64,000 bases of DNA from Bacteriovorax sp. (GCA_028710485.1 JAQTTZ010000002.1:41607-105606), one strand, 5' to 3'; shown: positions 32,496-41,623, counted from the stretch's first letter. Notes: generated from the sequence alone by a model not told the origin. Program-made: numbers and translations.

Positions 32496-33587
32496 TTATT
32501 TTAAAATAGAAGCATCAAACATCAATCCAACCAGAATTGACGAGGGAGATGATTTCACCTCAGTAGTATTCAATCCTGTCTTCACTGAAGCCCCTGAATA
32601 AACGATATGATAACGAATCATATCGTCTTTTGATTCTTTGAATTCAACACCAAGATCGTAAGCCAAACGCGATTCAGTTTTAGTTGAACCTAGTTCTCTG
32701 GTATCAGAAATGAATTTAACGAATGGTGCAAATCTCTCGGCGGTGTATCTGATCAGAGTAACAAGAGAAGTTGTCTTCAGGTCATTCTTATTCGAAATAG
32801 TTCCAGCAGCATCTTTTTCAGTAAGAAGATCGTAATCTACTTCTAGAATAATATTATGAGGAGTATTGAATTGAACGCCGGCCGAGAGGAAATTATCATT
32901 TCCTTTGTTGGCCCTGTGGTCGGGGGTGGCCGTAGTGCTTAGCGAGGTTAGTCCCCCATTAGCTCCACCAGCTTCTGGAACAACAGTATAAACCACAATT
33001 GGTCTAATCATGCTGTTTAATAAATTTCCATTCCACCCAACTGCATAACCAAATTTTGACTGAGCATTGGTTGCAGTCCCCTTTCCATTGTCTTTGTTAC
33101 CGTTGAAGTACTGGGCCATAAATGTTTGACCAGCTATCTCTTGAGAAAAAGTTAAGCCAACCTGATTAACAGGTGTAGCCTGATAAAAAAATGAAGTCGT
33201 GTAACGGTCGTAGTTTAAATAATCATATTCTCTACCTCCGATCAGAACTGCTTTTTTTCCTAAAGTCGCTGAAGTTCCAAAAGAAAAAGTTTTTGTAACA
33301 AAAGCTTCATCAATTAAAGTTGGAGTTCCATCAACAGTATCGTTCCCCGTAAGACCTAGCAGATCGACTGTTAGGAAATATTTTACTGAAGGTGAAACTG
33401 CACCTGCCAAGGTAGTTCTCAGGTAATCCAGGTTGAATGAACTGGAATTTGAAATGCCCGTTTTTTTTACATCATTATCTTTGTAAATCCATCCGGTTCT
33501 CCCAACTGCATTAATGGAGTGATCTCCAGCAAAAGCATTTGCTGAAAATATTGTAGCAGCTATGGCCACGACACTTAATATCTTCAT
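32496..33587 (-). CDS. Outer-membrane beta-barrel porin-like protein
   Basis: A signal peptide (MKILSVVAIAATIFSANAFA) precedes a 343-residue mature protein of alternating polar and hydrophobic residues, as in beta-barrels. Loops such as GGREYDYLNYDRYTTSFFY and the general order resemble phosphate-selective porin (OprO/P) or related barrels. The last residues end MFDASILK rather than the canonical terminal F. The substrate is unknown. Its leader carries a strong hairpin. Confidence 0.6.
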   Translation of the reverse strand: MKILSVVAIAATIFSANAFAGDHSINAVGRTGWIYKDNDVKKTGISNSSSFNLDYLRTTLAGAVSPSVKYFLTVDLLGLTGNDTVDGTPTLIDEAFVTKTFSFGTSATLGKKAVLIGGREYDYLNYDRYTTSFFYQATPVNQVGLTFSQEIAGQTFMAQYFNGNKDNGKGTATNAQSKFGYAVGWNGNLLNSMIRPIVVYTVVPEAGGANGGLTSLSTTATPDHRANKGNDNFLSAGVQFNTPHNIILEVDYDLLTEKDAAGTISNKNDLKTTSLVTLIRYTAERFAPFVKFISDTRELGSTKTESRLAYDLGVEFKESKDDMIRYHIVYSGASVKTGLNTTEVKSSPSSILVGLMFDASILK

Positions 33588-33593
33588 TTAACT

Positions 33594-33627
33594 CCTCAAT
33601 GAGGTTGGTTTGTAAAAACAAACCAAC
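33594..33627 (-). promoter_or_regulatory. Leader hairpins of the porin gene, one over the Shine-Dalgarno
   Basis: A perfect ten-base stem GTTGGTTTGT/ACAAACCAAC with a four-base loop (33627-33604) is followed by CCTC-ATT-GAGG, whose right arm is part of the GAGGAG ribosome site. The second stem is only four pairs. Confidence 0.5.
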
Positions 33628-33659
33628 TATTCCAATTATAAACTTAAGCAATTTCAGGA

Positions 33660-34193
33660 TTAACGAAGAATGGTAAGCTTCTCAATCACAATATCTTTTA
33701 CTGGACGATCGCCATTTCCAGTTGGAGTTTTTCCAATTTTAGAAACCACATCCATGCCTTTCGTAACTTTTCCAAAAACTGTATGTCTTCCATCAAGATG
33801 TGGAGTTGGAGCAAGAGTGATGAAAAATTGTGAACCATTTGTTCCAGGGCCAGCGTTGGCCATAGATAAAATCCCAGCTTCTGTGTGGCGAAGTGCAGGA
33901 GAGAATTCATCTTTGAATTTATAACCAGGACCACCTCTTCCTGATCCTTCTGGACATCCACCTTGGATCATAAAGTTTTCAATTACACGGTGAAAAACTA
34001 GTCCGTCATAAAAAGGCCCTGATTTTTTTGTTTCTTGTCGGCCTTCAGCGAGGTTAACAAAATTCCAAACTGTCTCTGGGCATTCTTTTGCATATAATTC
34101 CACTTCGAACTCACCAACATTTGTTTTAAATACAGCTGTTAAACGGTCGATGTTTTCTTTGTAATCACTTTTTTTAATTCCCGCTCCAAACAT
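33660..34193 (-). CDS. Cyclophilin-type peptidyl-prolyl cis-trans isomerase
   Basis: The 177-residue protein has the cyclophilin core [34 protein letters not shown] and [11 protein letters not shown], with the catalytic arginine in FHRV. No signal peptide, so it is cytoplasmic. It catalyses proline isomerisation during folding. It starts ten bases after the lipoprotein gene and is probably cotranscribed with it. Confidence 0.95.
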   Translation of the reverse strand: MFGAGIKKSDYKENIDRLTAVFKTNVGEFEVELYAKECPETVWNFVNLAEGRQETKKSGPFYDGLVFHRVIENFMIQGGCPEGSGRGGPGYKFKDEFSPALRHTEAGILSMANAGPGTNGSQFFITLAPTPHLDGRHTVFGKVTKGMDVVSKIGKTPTGNGDRPVKDIVIEKLTILR

Positions 34194-34202
34194 AAAATCT
34201 CC

Positions 34203-34958
34203 TTAGTAGTTTAATAATTTATAAGTTCCTTTAACTTCATCAGTCGGAACTAAGTTTTTTTGTGAATAAAAATACAGTTTTTGATCTGGTTTAAAAAATT
34301 GATCCAAGTCAATTTTAAATCCGGGGGTTCTGGCCCCATGACTATCATAAACAGAAAAAAGTTCAGCCGTAATTACCTTGGGGGTAAGCTCTGGAAATTG
34401 GCTTTCAACTTCCTCTTTTGTTAAGCAAAAACTCACAAGCACAGGAACACCTGCTTCCATAGCTTTCGAGTTTAAAAAGGTTTTTAATTTTTTAAACTTT
34501 TTTGGATCATTCAAAACTTCATCAAGCCAAATGAGATTAACTCGCTTAAAAGTTGGTGGATCGAAGAAAATAATTTTACTGGAAACTTTTTCGCTTACCT
34601 TATAAAAAAGAAGCTCTTCTTCTTTAAGAGTTGTTCGGTGTTTTTTATCTGATTTTCTAAATTGGGTAAATTCTTCATTAAACGAGGACTGTACCTGAAG
34701 TGCCTGATTATAAGTTAATCCATAACTTTTCATTAGAGCATCAATATCAAAATAGCGAATCGTAGTCGTGCGATAGCAACTGGCCTTCTGGTCAAAATTG
34801 GCCCAGCTAGGAATATCAGTTAAAAAATATTTTTCTACTCCAGTTGTTACATAATAGTCCTCAACTGTTCTTGCCTGCATGGTGGAGTTATTTAAACTTG
34901 CGCAACTTGAAATAAAAGTTACGTACAACAGCGACAATAGAATAAAAAAAGTTCTCAT
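34203..34958 (-). CDS. Lipoprotein of unknown function
   Basis: A type II signal peptide with lipobox ISSC (Cys19) precedes about 230 residues without a recognised domain. The mature part is Lys/Phe-rich, with a strand-helix segment SKIIFFDPPTFKRVNLIWLDE. The start overlaps the end of the flavoprotein gene as ATGA, so both proteins are made together. Confidence 0.7.
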   Translation of the reverse strand: MRTFFILLSLLYVTFISSCASLNNSTMQARTVEDYYVTTGVEKYFLTDIPSWANFDQKASCYRTTTIRYFDIDALMKSYGLTYNQALQVQSSFNEEFTQFRKSDKKHRTTLKEEELLFYKVSEKVSSKIIFFDPPTFKRVNLIWLDEVLNDPKKFKKLKTFLNSKAMEAGVPVLVSFCLTKEEVESQFPELTPKVITAELFSVYDSHGARTPGFKIDLDQFFKPDQKLYFYSQKNLVPTDEVKGTYKLLNY

Positions 34959-36160
34959 TGAGCTCTCGAAAAGAAGGCCAATATTTTTTCTTCAATCAAT
35001 TTAATTTGCGCTAGCCCCTCTGTCAGGTCTGTAGCATTAAGCTGATAAAAACCTGGTTCGTGGGCCTGGAGGCCCAAGGCTTTCGAATCGAGAGGATCCA
35101 CTCCGCAGGATACCAAAATTGCCTCTGCAGGAAGAGTTTTAAGGTCGTTAGGAGTCTTGGCATAGTCTCTAAAATCTGGAGTTTCAATAGTCGTAAAAAC
35201 ACCTTCACGGTCCAAGAGGCGGTCTACTGAAGTAACATCATAGCCTTGAAAAACTTTCAGCTTGGCTTCCGGTTCAATCGGTTTAGGTATTTTTACTTTT
35301 ATGTAATCCTCTAAATCGCGCCAATCATGCATCTTCTTTTCAAATTCACTTTTTTCTTTATTAAAAAGAGCCTGTGAAAAATGAAGTAGTTTTTCCAATT
35401 CAATATTAAGCCAATTATTTTTTAATTTTTTATTTACCGATGCGGATGTGACCCAAGAAAGGGAATGTTTTGGGTTTGAAAATATCCATTCTTTGCATTT
35501 TAATAGAGCTAGAATTGCGGTCTCGCTATGCCCAACTAAAATTAAATGTTTTTTTCCTGCAAAAGTTAATTTTGAAAAAATATCTTTTTCATAATAAAGA
35601 GCAGCAACTTCTTTTATATTATTTTCATTCAACGCCATGGCATTTGAAGGCCCCATGCCAAGGGCCGTTCGACCAAATCCGCGAGCTTCAATCACAAGAT
35701 CAAAATCTTCAAAGCTCTCGACTGGCAAATGAAGTGAATTCATAACTTGCTCACCAAGTTGTTTGAACATATCTGGATTTTCTTCAAGTTGCTTGAGTAT
35801 GGCCTCTTTCGGATTGACTGAATAGATGACTCTGAATAAATCATGTAAACGTGATTTATTCGTTATAGTTTCTTCGGGATGCAAAAAGCGCTTATGCACT
35901 CTCAATACTTCACCGGCCTTTGTGAGGTGGCGTTCTTCAAGATCTGTAATGGCAGGAGTTATATTTTCATCCCAGAGAGATTTAATTGTTTTAGTTTGGT
36001 TTTGATAGGTCACTTCCATTTCAGGGAAATGATCGAGAAGAAAACGCACGTTTCCACCCAAAGCATTTTTTTGAAATAAAGTAACCTCCGCACCAATTTG
36101 GTCAAAATATTGGGCGCAAAAAATAGCGAGTGGACCTGAGCCGATAATGGCCAATTTCAT
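34955..36160 (-). CDS. FAD/NAD(P)-binding oxidoreductase
   Basis: The N-terminus MKLAIIGSGPLAIFCAQYF is a dinucleotide-binding Rossmann motif (GxGxxx), with VTLFQKNALGGNV at the second strand. A second nucleotide-binding segment HLILVGHSETAILALLKC lies near residue 205, so the layout is that of two-domain flavoprotein reductases or monooxygenases. The substrate is unknown. A perfect hairpin lies directly before the start codon. Confidence 0.75.
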   Translation of the reverse strand: MKLAIIGSGPLAIFCAQYFDQIGAEVTLFQKNALGGNVRFLLDHFPEMEVTYQNQTKTIKSLWDENITPAITDLEERHLTKAGEVLRVHKRFLHPEETITNKSRLHDLFRVIYSVNPKEAILKQLEENPDMFKQLGEQVMNSLHLPVESFEDFDLVIEARGFGRTALGMGPSNAMALNENNIKEVAALYYEKDIFSKLTFAGKKHLILVGHSETAILALLKCKEWIFSNPKHSLSWVTSASVNKKLKNNWLNIELEKLLHFSQALFNKEKSEFEKKMHDWRDLEDYIKVKIPKPIEPEAKLKVFQGYDVTSVDRLLDREGVFTTIETPDFRDYAKTPNDLKTLPAEAILVSCGVDPLDSKALGLQAHEPGFYQLNATDLTEGLAQIKLIEEKILAFFSRAQ

Positions 36161-36163
36161 AGT

Positions 36164-36193
36164 CTTTGTACTCCAGAAATCTAGAGTACAAAG
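36164..36193 (-). promoter_or_regulatory. Hairpin over the ribosome-binding region of the flavoprotein gene
   Basis: Perfect ten-base arms CTTTGTACTC/GAGTACAAAG end three bases before the ATG on the minus strand. The likely Shine-Dalgarno GGAG is at the loop-stem edge, so the structure could limit translation. Confidence 0.5.
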
Positions 36194-36210
36194 CTATCAT
36201 AAAAGAATAG

Positions 36211-36672
36211 TTATTTGAAATAAACTTTAGTATCGCCTTTATCTATTGCTGAATGCTCCGCAAATTTATAGATGAAGTCTATGAAGCTTTGCATAGCTTC
36301 GAAAGAGGCAGCACTTTTATCAAACTCGCAACCATACTGAATATGGGTTGTTCCGTCTTGGGCGATGACTTCTTTTGTGTGACGCACTTCCATAATAACT
36401 GGAATGTATGAAGCATTGGTAAAATACATTCGCATTTGTACTTCAAAGCCTTGCTCTAATTTCTTATCTCTCAATGGATTCCAAGGAATTTGAAATGAAC
36501 AACCATCCCCTGCAATATCGACCAAAGTTACAGGATAAATACTTCCGTTATCGTCGATGACAGAATAAGCACCCAAAAAATTTTGAAAAACGATTCGGTT
36601 GAATGCTCTTCTTTTTTGTTCAATAGTATCTGCTTTTTTCTTGTTGAAATCGAGTACTTTAAATTCAGACAT
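36211..36672 (-). CDS. PilZ-domain-like protein
   Basis: A 153-residue protein with KRRAFNRIVFQNF (the position of the PilZ RxxxR motif, here R-R-x-x-x-R) and DIAGDGCSFQIPW (position of D/NxSxxG) by my alignment. PilZ domains bind cyclic-di-GMP; here the second motif has D instead of the usual serine, so binding is uncertain. A standalone cytoplasmic protein between rsgA and the flavoprotein gene. Confidence 0.6.
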   Translation of the reverse strand: MSEFKVLDFNKKKADTIEQKRRAFNRIVFQNFLGAYSVIDDNGSIYPVTLVDIAGDGCSFQIPWNPLRDKKLEQGFEVQMRMYFTNASYIPVIMEVRHTKEVIAQDGTTHIQYGCEFDKSAASFEAMQSFIDFIYKFAEHSAIDKGDTKVYFK

Positions 36673-36729
36673 ATTCCACTCCCGAGTTTATACTTATGCA
36701 TCTTCTCGGATAACTAAATTTATTTTTGA

Positions 36730-37674
36730 TTATTTTTTAAGATAACTTGGTGTCTCGGAAATTTCTTCTTTCATCCGACAAAAAGAATCAAGTCTAGACA
36801 AAAGCAGTTGAGTTTCACGGGTATTTTGATCGAGGGTATAGAAATAACATCCCTTTGAACCTGGTCTGTGATCACAATTCGAGAACTTACACTTCACAGC
36901 CCCTTCTTCGAGATCGGGAAAGTACGTGATTAAGTCTTCTTGCAATAAATCTTCCACTCCAAATGATCTGATTCCAGGTGAATCAATTAATGACATACGA
37001 TCGCTGTCAACAATTTCACTCCACGTAGTAGTGTGCTTCCCTTTCCCGACTCTTCCCACTTCGTTGGAAAGTAAATTAATTTTACCATCGGAAACCTGGC
37101 TAATAAGCTTACTCTTTCCCACTCCAGACTGGCCCAGGAAAATAGAGGTTTTGTGTTCCAAGCGGTTTTTTAAATCGTCGATACCCAATTTTAAAAAACG
37201 AGGTTTGTAATTCTGTTCAGTGGCCGAAACTTCAAAACATTCGATGCCTAGATTATTCATGCGGTCAAATTCAAATTGAATATCAAGATTATTAAGATCG
37301 TATTCATCCATTTTATTAAAAACCATTAGCGGGCGAATGCCCCACTGATGAGCTCGTACTAAAAAGCGATCGACGATTCCGCGTTTATATTCAGGCTTGG
37401 AAACAGAACTTACAATAACCAATAAATCACAGTTAGAAGCCGTCACCTTCTTTTTTTGTTCGCGAATTATCAAGCGATACATCTCATTAGTCCGAGGAAG
37501 AACTTCGACAATTGTATTGTTTTCGATCATTACATAATCGCCCACAACAATAGTATTATCATCCCCTTTAAGAAGATTTCCTAAGGCAGTCGCAACAACC
37601 ATCTGGCCTGTTTCTTCTATTTTACAATCAAATTCTCGTTTGGCGGATTTAAATACGCGGCCCTTAACTAGCAT
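36730..37674 (-). CDS. rsgA: Ribosome small-subunit-dependent GTPase A
   Basis: The 314-residue protein has an N-terminal OB fold, then the circularly permuted GTPase order: G4 VFNKMDEYD before G1 GQSGVGKSKLIS, then G3 DSPGIRSFG, then the zinc motif CKFSNCDHRPGSKGC. This is unique to RsgA (YjeQ), which matures the 30S subunit. Its start overlaps the end of the oxidase gene by seven bases. Confidence 0.96.
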   Translation of the reverse strand: MLVKGRVFKSAKREFDCKIEETGQMVVATALGNLLKGDDNTIVVGDYVMIENNTIVEVLPRTNEMYRLIIREQKKKVTASNCDLLVIVSSVSKPEYKRGIVDRFLVRAHQWGIRPLMVFNKMDEYDLNNLDIQFEFDRMNNLGIECFEVSATEQNYKPRFLKLGIDDLKNRLEHKTSIFLGQSGVGKSKLISQVSDGKINLLSNEVGRVGKGKHTTTWSEIVDSDRMSLIDSPGIRSFGVEDLLQEDLITYFPDLEEGAVKCKFSNCDHRPGSKGCYFYTLDQNTRETQLLLSRLDSFCRMKEEISETPSYLKK

Positions 37675-38984
37675 GACATAAAACCCTCTGGAAAAAATTG
37701 TCCCTTAGGATCGAATTCTTTTTTAAGATCGCGAAAAACAATCTTTTGATGTTCAGTAAAAAAAGGAGCTATAAATTTTTTCTTTAACAATCCAATTCCA
37801 TGTTCCGCAAAAGGAGAGCCATTCCATTCTAAAACTTTTCTATAAAGACGTTCCAATTCTTGATTGCAAAAATCATTTTTGTCTGGAGTAGGCATAAAAT
37901 TAAAATGTAGATGAGCATCACCAAAATGCCCAAAGAGATTATAACCAACACCAAGATGCGTATAACTTCGATAGAAGCTAAGAAGCTCTCTAAACATTTG
38001 TGCTGTCACCTGGACATCTGTCCCCTTCTTGCTCACTCCCATACGGCCATTGACTTCAAAAATAGCACGAGGAACACTAACCCTTAGATCACGGCATTTA
38101 CCTGAAGCCATTTCAAATATATTTTCTTCGTTTATTAACGTTAATTTCGACAGAAGATTTTCATAAATTGCCTCGAAATCACTTTTCCTGACTTCTAAAA
38201 AAATAACATCTTGATTTTTTCCAGGATTTTTCTCTGGTGGTAAATAAGAAAGTGAATTTGAATCAATAAATTCACAGGCTCTAATTTCCTTTCTAAAGGC
38301 TTGAACTGCATGAAAAATTTCCAAATGTGGCTCAAAATTATCTTCCCATTTCGGAAGCAGAATAAAGAGATATGTTTCTTCTTCGTAAGAAATCGTTTTC
38401 AGCACTGCCGAAGTAATGACTCCCAATTGCCCTTCTGTGCCTGTCATCAGATCCGTTTCAACAAGAAGTCTTGGGTAAGGTGCATTTTTAAAATTCATAT
38501 AGGGTGCAAAATCATTTTGGTAAGTCGTCAGATCAATCGCCAGTTCTAATTTTTTATTTGCTGACAATTTTTTTTCATTGCCTTGGTAATCGACATATTG
38601 AAGTTCAACAATTTGCGAACGAAGATTTTGAAAACCAAACGATCTCTCACCAGTGCAGCTAGTAGCAATTCCTGCCAGAACTCCGGCCAGCTCTTCAGTA
38701 GGCGATGTCATAATTTCTCGTCCGTGACTTCGACAAAATTCTTTGGCCTCTTTCCAAGTTACAAAACCACTTATTAAAAGATCCTTATTAGATGTAAATT
38801 CGAGACGCCCTTTAATGGTTGAAAGATTTCCTAAAATGGTTTCATCATTCAAAAGACCTTGAATATTTTCAAAAGGAATTACGGTAGAAGTTTGCGAAGA
38901 ATGAAAAAGAGTCGGCAAGCCACTCTTGATATGTGAAATCAGTTCTTCATTGGAATAAAAGCTTATTATCTTTCGATCTACCAT
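37668..38984 (-). CDS. FAD-linked oxidase (PCMH/vanillyl-alcohol oxidase type)
   Basis: The 438-residue protein shows an FAD-binding PCMH region (VLAGIATSCTGERSFGFQNL, then GTEGQLGVITSAVLKT) and a C-terminal oxidase cap with GHFGDAHLHFNFMP and EHGIGLLKKKF, as in GlcD/D-lactate dehydrogenase-type enzymes. It probably oxidises a hydroxyacid, but the usual N-terminal part of the FAD domain is short and divergent. It overlaps rsgA by seven bases. Confidence 0.8.
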   Translation of the reverse strand: MVDRKIISFYSNEELISHIKSGLPTLFHSSQTSTVIPFENIQGLLNDETILGNLSTIKGRLEFTSNKDLLISGFVTWKEAKEFCRSHGREIMTSPTEELAGVLAGIATSCTGERSFGFQNLRSQIVELQYVDYQGNEKKLSANKKLELAIDLTTYQNDFAPYMNFKNAPYPRLLVETDLMTGTEGQLGVITSAVLKTISYEEETYLFILLPKWEDNFEPHLEIFHAVQAFRKEIRACEFIDSNSLSYLPPEKNPGKNQDVIFLEVRKSDFEAIYENLLSKLTLINEENIFEMASGKCRDLRVSVPRAIFEVNGRMGVSKKGTDVQVTAQMFRELLSFYRSYTHLGVGYNLFGHFGDAHLHFNFMPTPDKNDFCNQELERLYRKVLEWNGSPFAEHGIGLLKKKFIAPFFTEHQKIVFRDLKKEFDPKGQFFPEGFMSC

Positions 38985-39070
38985 CGCTATAGTCTATGGC
39001 CTCTGCTCTAATCAGCATAGATTTATTTAAAATTCTAAGGACTTACAACGCTTAAAAGCCAATCTTTCGC

Positions 39071-39099
39071 TTGACATTAAGCCTCTAAACCATTAATTT
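39071..39099 (+). promoter_or_regulatory. Candidate promoter of the tRNA-Arg gene
   Basis: TTGACA (39071-39076), a 17-base spacer and TAATTT (39094-39099). The expected start is near 39106, 16 bases before the mature tRNA. Confidence 0.55.
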
Positions 39100-39121
39100 T
39101 CTCTTCACCAATATTCCAAAC

Positions 39122-39198
39122 GGATCCGTAGCTCAGTTGGATAGAGCAACCCCCTTCTAAGGGGTAGGTCGTAAGTTCGACTCTTACCGGATCCGCCA
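39122..39198 (+). tRNA. tRNA-Arg (anticodon TCT)
   Basis: A full cloverleaf can be drawn: acceptor GGATCCG/CGGATCC, D stem GCTC/GAGC, anticodon stem ACCCC/GGGGT with loop CTTCTAA (TCT at positions 34-36), T stem GTAAG/CTTAC, discriminator G and encoded CCA. It reads AGA codons, common in this AT-rich genome. Confidence 0.97.
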
Positions 39199-39398
39199 TT
39201 TATCAAGCTTTGCGAACCACTAACCACAATAATTTTTGCCTAATCCTAATAAAGAAGAGTTGGCCATTAAGTTGGAAAAAAGAAGTGATTTTGCGGAGAG
39301 AGCAGTTGTAAAACTTGTTTTACGACTGCCAAGCTCAAGCACCATGAATTTTTTATCAAAAAAATTTCTTTTGAGCTTATTAATAAATAGATTTTGTA

Positions 39399-39429
39399 AA
39401 AAAGAAAACCCAGATTTTTTAGGTCTGGG
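39399..39429 (-). terminator. Intrinsic terminator on the minus strand with no intact gene upstream
   Basis: Arms CCCAGA/TCTGGG (39429-39409) followed on the minus strand by TTTTCTTTTTT. It lies 52 bases after the stop of the minus-strand gene tail at 39481, for which it was probably the terminator. Confidence 0.7.
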
Positions 39430-39480
39430 CTTGTATTAAAATTCTTTATCTTAAAATATGCTTATCGTTCACATTAATAG

Positions 39481-39630
39481 TTATTTCGGAGCACTAGTTG
39501 CACCGGGATAATTTATTATATCCTGAAAACTTTGCTCTTCTTTTGGCTTGATAGTATCTCTTGAGGAATTATTAACTTCGTGACTGAGCCTTTCTCGTTT
39601 TTGAACTAAAAAGAATTCGTGTGAGCTGGG
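39481..39630 (-). pseudogene. C-terminal remnant of an unidentified protein gene
   Basis: A 49-codon frame ends at TAA (39481) and is closed upstream by TGA at 39631. It encodes a plausible hydrophilic C-terminus (EEQSFQDIINYPGATSAPK) but contains no ATG, GTG or TTG. With the terminator just downstream, this looks like the 3' end of a gene whose front is gone. The family is not recognised. Confidence 0.45.
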
Positions 39631-39881
39631 TCAGGTTTCAAGCATTAGGATCAGTCATCTCGACAACAACAGTCTCTTCCTTCTTAAAAATAAAAAAAAG
39701 GAAAGGATATGCCATCAGCATGGTTGCGCTATTGTCTGACAAAATCATGAGTGATGGAAAAAAGTTTGCCAGCTTATTTACAGATTTAACAAATCCAACC
39801 TCTCATTCTATTTATCAAAAGATTGGATTTGTTAAAATTGGACAAAACATACACTTCGATTTCGTTGGCCGAAAAATTTAA
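39621..39881 (+). pseudogene. C-terminal fragment of a GNAT-family acetyltransferase
   Basis: The frame encodes RKGYAISMVALLSDKIMSDG and FTDLTNPTSHSIYQKIGF, the acetyl-CoA-binding helix and last strands of a longer GNAT protein of the RGxGYA/LxTDxxNPTSNxIYxxIGF kind. The N-terminal two thirds are absent. A run of eight A residues at 39692-39699 sits just before the conserved part and may mark a frameshift. No ribosome site is seen. Confidence 0.75.
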
Positions 39882-40186
39882 AAAAGTTAAAACTTCTCCC
39901 AAACAAAAGTCTCCCCTTCATCTACTAAGAATCACTCTTTTGATTTAGTTAAGAAATCAACTATACTCGAACCAACAAAGACGATTGAACTCTTTGATAA
40001 AAAAATTGCGCCCACATAAAATATTTAGAAAAAGATATATCAAGATAATGAAAAGAATGTTGATCAGTGTGAGTAGTTCTTTAGCTTGTCTTGAAAATTT
40101 CTTGATCAAAAATCAACTTTTCATTTTCAGAAAACAAATCACAATTAAAGGTAGAGTAATAAAGCTTAATGCCGGAAAACAAACTA

Positions 40187-40474
40187 ATGAGAATATTTAA
40201 TAATATTGCAACACTAGTAAAAACTAAACGAATTGAACATCCTGAATGTTACTCCCAAATCGAGCTTGCAAATTTACTAGGATTCAAATGTAATAAATTA
40301 ATTGCAAACATCGAAGAAGCAGAATGTAATGTACCTTTGAAAATTATGACAAAACTATCACAAGTTTTAAATATTCCTCCGGATGATTTCAAGGCAGCGG
40401 TCATGAAAGATCATGAAGAATCTCTTGATCTATTTTTTAAAAAAACATTCAAAGAAAAAATTATATATATGTAA
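40187..40474 (+). CDS. Small HTH-like (XRE-type) protein, paralogue of 60127-60426
   Basis: The 95-residue protein has IATLVKTKR, then YSQIELANLLGFKCNKLIAN and LSQVLNIPPDDFKAAVMKDH, an arrangement close to a Cro/XRE helix-turn-helix. I align 55 of 86 positions identical to the protein at 60127. The start at 40187 matches the start of that paralogue and has GGAAAA eight bases upstream. It is convergent with nnrS (two bases between stops). DNA binding is inferred. Confidence 0.7.
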   Translation: MRIFNNIATLVKTKRIEHPECYSQIELANLLGFKCNKLIANIEEAECNVPLKIMTKLSQVLNIPPDDFKAAVMKDHEESLDLFFKKTFKEKIIYM

Positions 40475-40476
40475 TT

Positions 40477-41619
40477 TTATAGATCCTTTATAAATCGCAA
40501 GTAACGATGGCCCCAAAGAATAACCGCAAAAGAAAGTACAATTGAACTATATCCTAAATGACGTAAGTAATTTTCTGGCATAAGAAAAGCACTAACTCTA
40601 GTCGCTCCTGCAAAAATAATTAATATTGTGACTACGTAAAGAATTTTTAAATTTTCAAGTCTTTTGTCTTTGGGACCATGGGACTGGAGCACACGGGTGG
40701 CAATCAGCAAAGTAAGCAAAACAATTCCACAAAAAAAGAAGGCATGACTAGCGTGAATAAGTCCGTCTTGCCAGAAAGCCTTGAGAAGAAAACTGGCCAG
40801 AATTAGCCAGCAAGAAATCCAAATATTCCAGGTAAGGGCAGTTTTCTCTTTTGGGACCTGGTAGAGCTTCCAATAGAAGAAACCTACACAAACAACGATG
40901 ACGGCTCTAATGGCAATGCCGATTGGCCCTGTTAAGAAATAGCTCATGACAAAGAAAAAAATCATGGCATAAAAATGAAAAGGAACGGTTAATAGAAATG
41001 GTTTATCACTTTCATAATGCGCCCTTTGGGTCTGAATGATTTCTGCATGACCTAAAATACCGGGGATCAAACGACTACCTACGCCTAGTATAATGGAGGC
41101 AATTGCTCCCTCATAATGTAAATTTTTGAATGCCTCACTGACTGTGAATGTTCCCATTAGGGCCGAAATGATCCATAGAACCAGCCCTACAAAGATAAAT
41201 ACAAATGAGTAAGGAGGATTTACTTTTCTCTTTAAAACCCGTCTAGAGAGGAAAAAAAGAATCAGTCCCGCTTGAAGAGCGGAAGCGGCATAAGACAAGT
41301 TTTCTTTGTCTAAAAATGCAAACAGCAAACCAAGCAAAGTAATGCTGATAAAAAAGATAATTTCTTTGGAATGTGCGGTTTCGGTTTGTGAAAATTTTGG
41401 AACCGCTGTCATGAGAAAGCCAGCGATAAAAGAAGCTGAAAAACCGTTAAGCATTAAGTAGCGATGTGCGAGAACCGGATAGGTTCCAGAATTCCATATT
41501 TGGGGAAGCCACAACAATGTCGCCCACAATAGATAGATAAATCCCATAGGAAATAAAATTCTGTAGGGTTCTTTTTTGCCGGATATTAAATAGGTTTTAA
41601 GCATAATCAAGGATAACAT
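40477..41619 (-). CDS. nnrS: NnrS family haem-copper membrane protein
   Basis: A polytopic membrane protein of about 12 segments with family marks LMLNGFSASFIAGFLMTAVP and GVGSRLIPGILGHAE. NnrS proteins bind haem and copper and protect against nitrosative stress during denitrification. It is divergent from the HiPIP-nirK operon, with an NsrR-like palindrome and a TGAT-N4-ATCA site in between. Neither the first ATG nor the second (41604) has a good Shine-Dalgarno. Confidence 0.9.
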   Translation of the reverse strand: MLSLIMLKTYLISGKKEPYRILFPMGFIYLLWATLLWLPQIWNSGTYPVLAHRYLMLNGFSASFIAGFLMTAVPKFSQTETAHSKEIIFFISITLLGLLFAFLDKENLSYAASALQAGLILFFLSRRVLKRKVNPPYSFVFIFVGLVLWIISALMGTFTVSEAFKNLHYEGAIASIILGVGSRLIPGILGHAEIIQTQRAHYESDKPFLLTVPFHFYAMIFFFVMSYFLTGPIGIAIRAVIVVCVGFFYWKLYQVPKEKTALTWNIWISCWLILASFLLKAFWQDGLIHASHAFFFCGIVLLTLLIATRVLQSHGPKDKRLENLKILYVVTILIIFAGATRVSAFLMPENYLRHLGYSSIVLSFAVILWGHRYLRFIKDL

Positions 41620-41623
41620 ATCA

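Larger units (their letters stand above)
39199..40186. other. Gene-poor decayed stretch downstream of tRNA-Arg
   Basis: Nearly 1 kb without an intact gene. It holds a 12-base stem-loop at 39302-39329 (one G-U pair, in the plus RNA), a minus-strand terminator, two gene tails described separately, and a dyad TTGATTT/AAATCAA at 39940-39960. Short open frames at 39236-39439 and 39985-40200 show no family features or credible ribosome sites. Confidence 0.7.

Noticed and set aside
39236..39439. Open frame of 67 codons after tRNA-Arg
   Set aside because: TTG start, no ribosome site, no family features, and it runs through a minus-strand terminator.
39985..40200. Open frame of 71 codons before the HTH gene
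   Set aside because: Composition is Lys/Ile-rich as expected from AT-rich noncoding DNA; no ribosome site; it overlaps the better HTH start.
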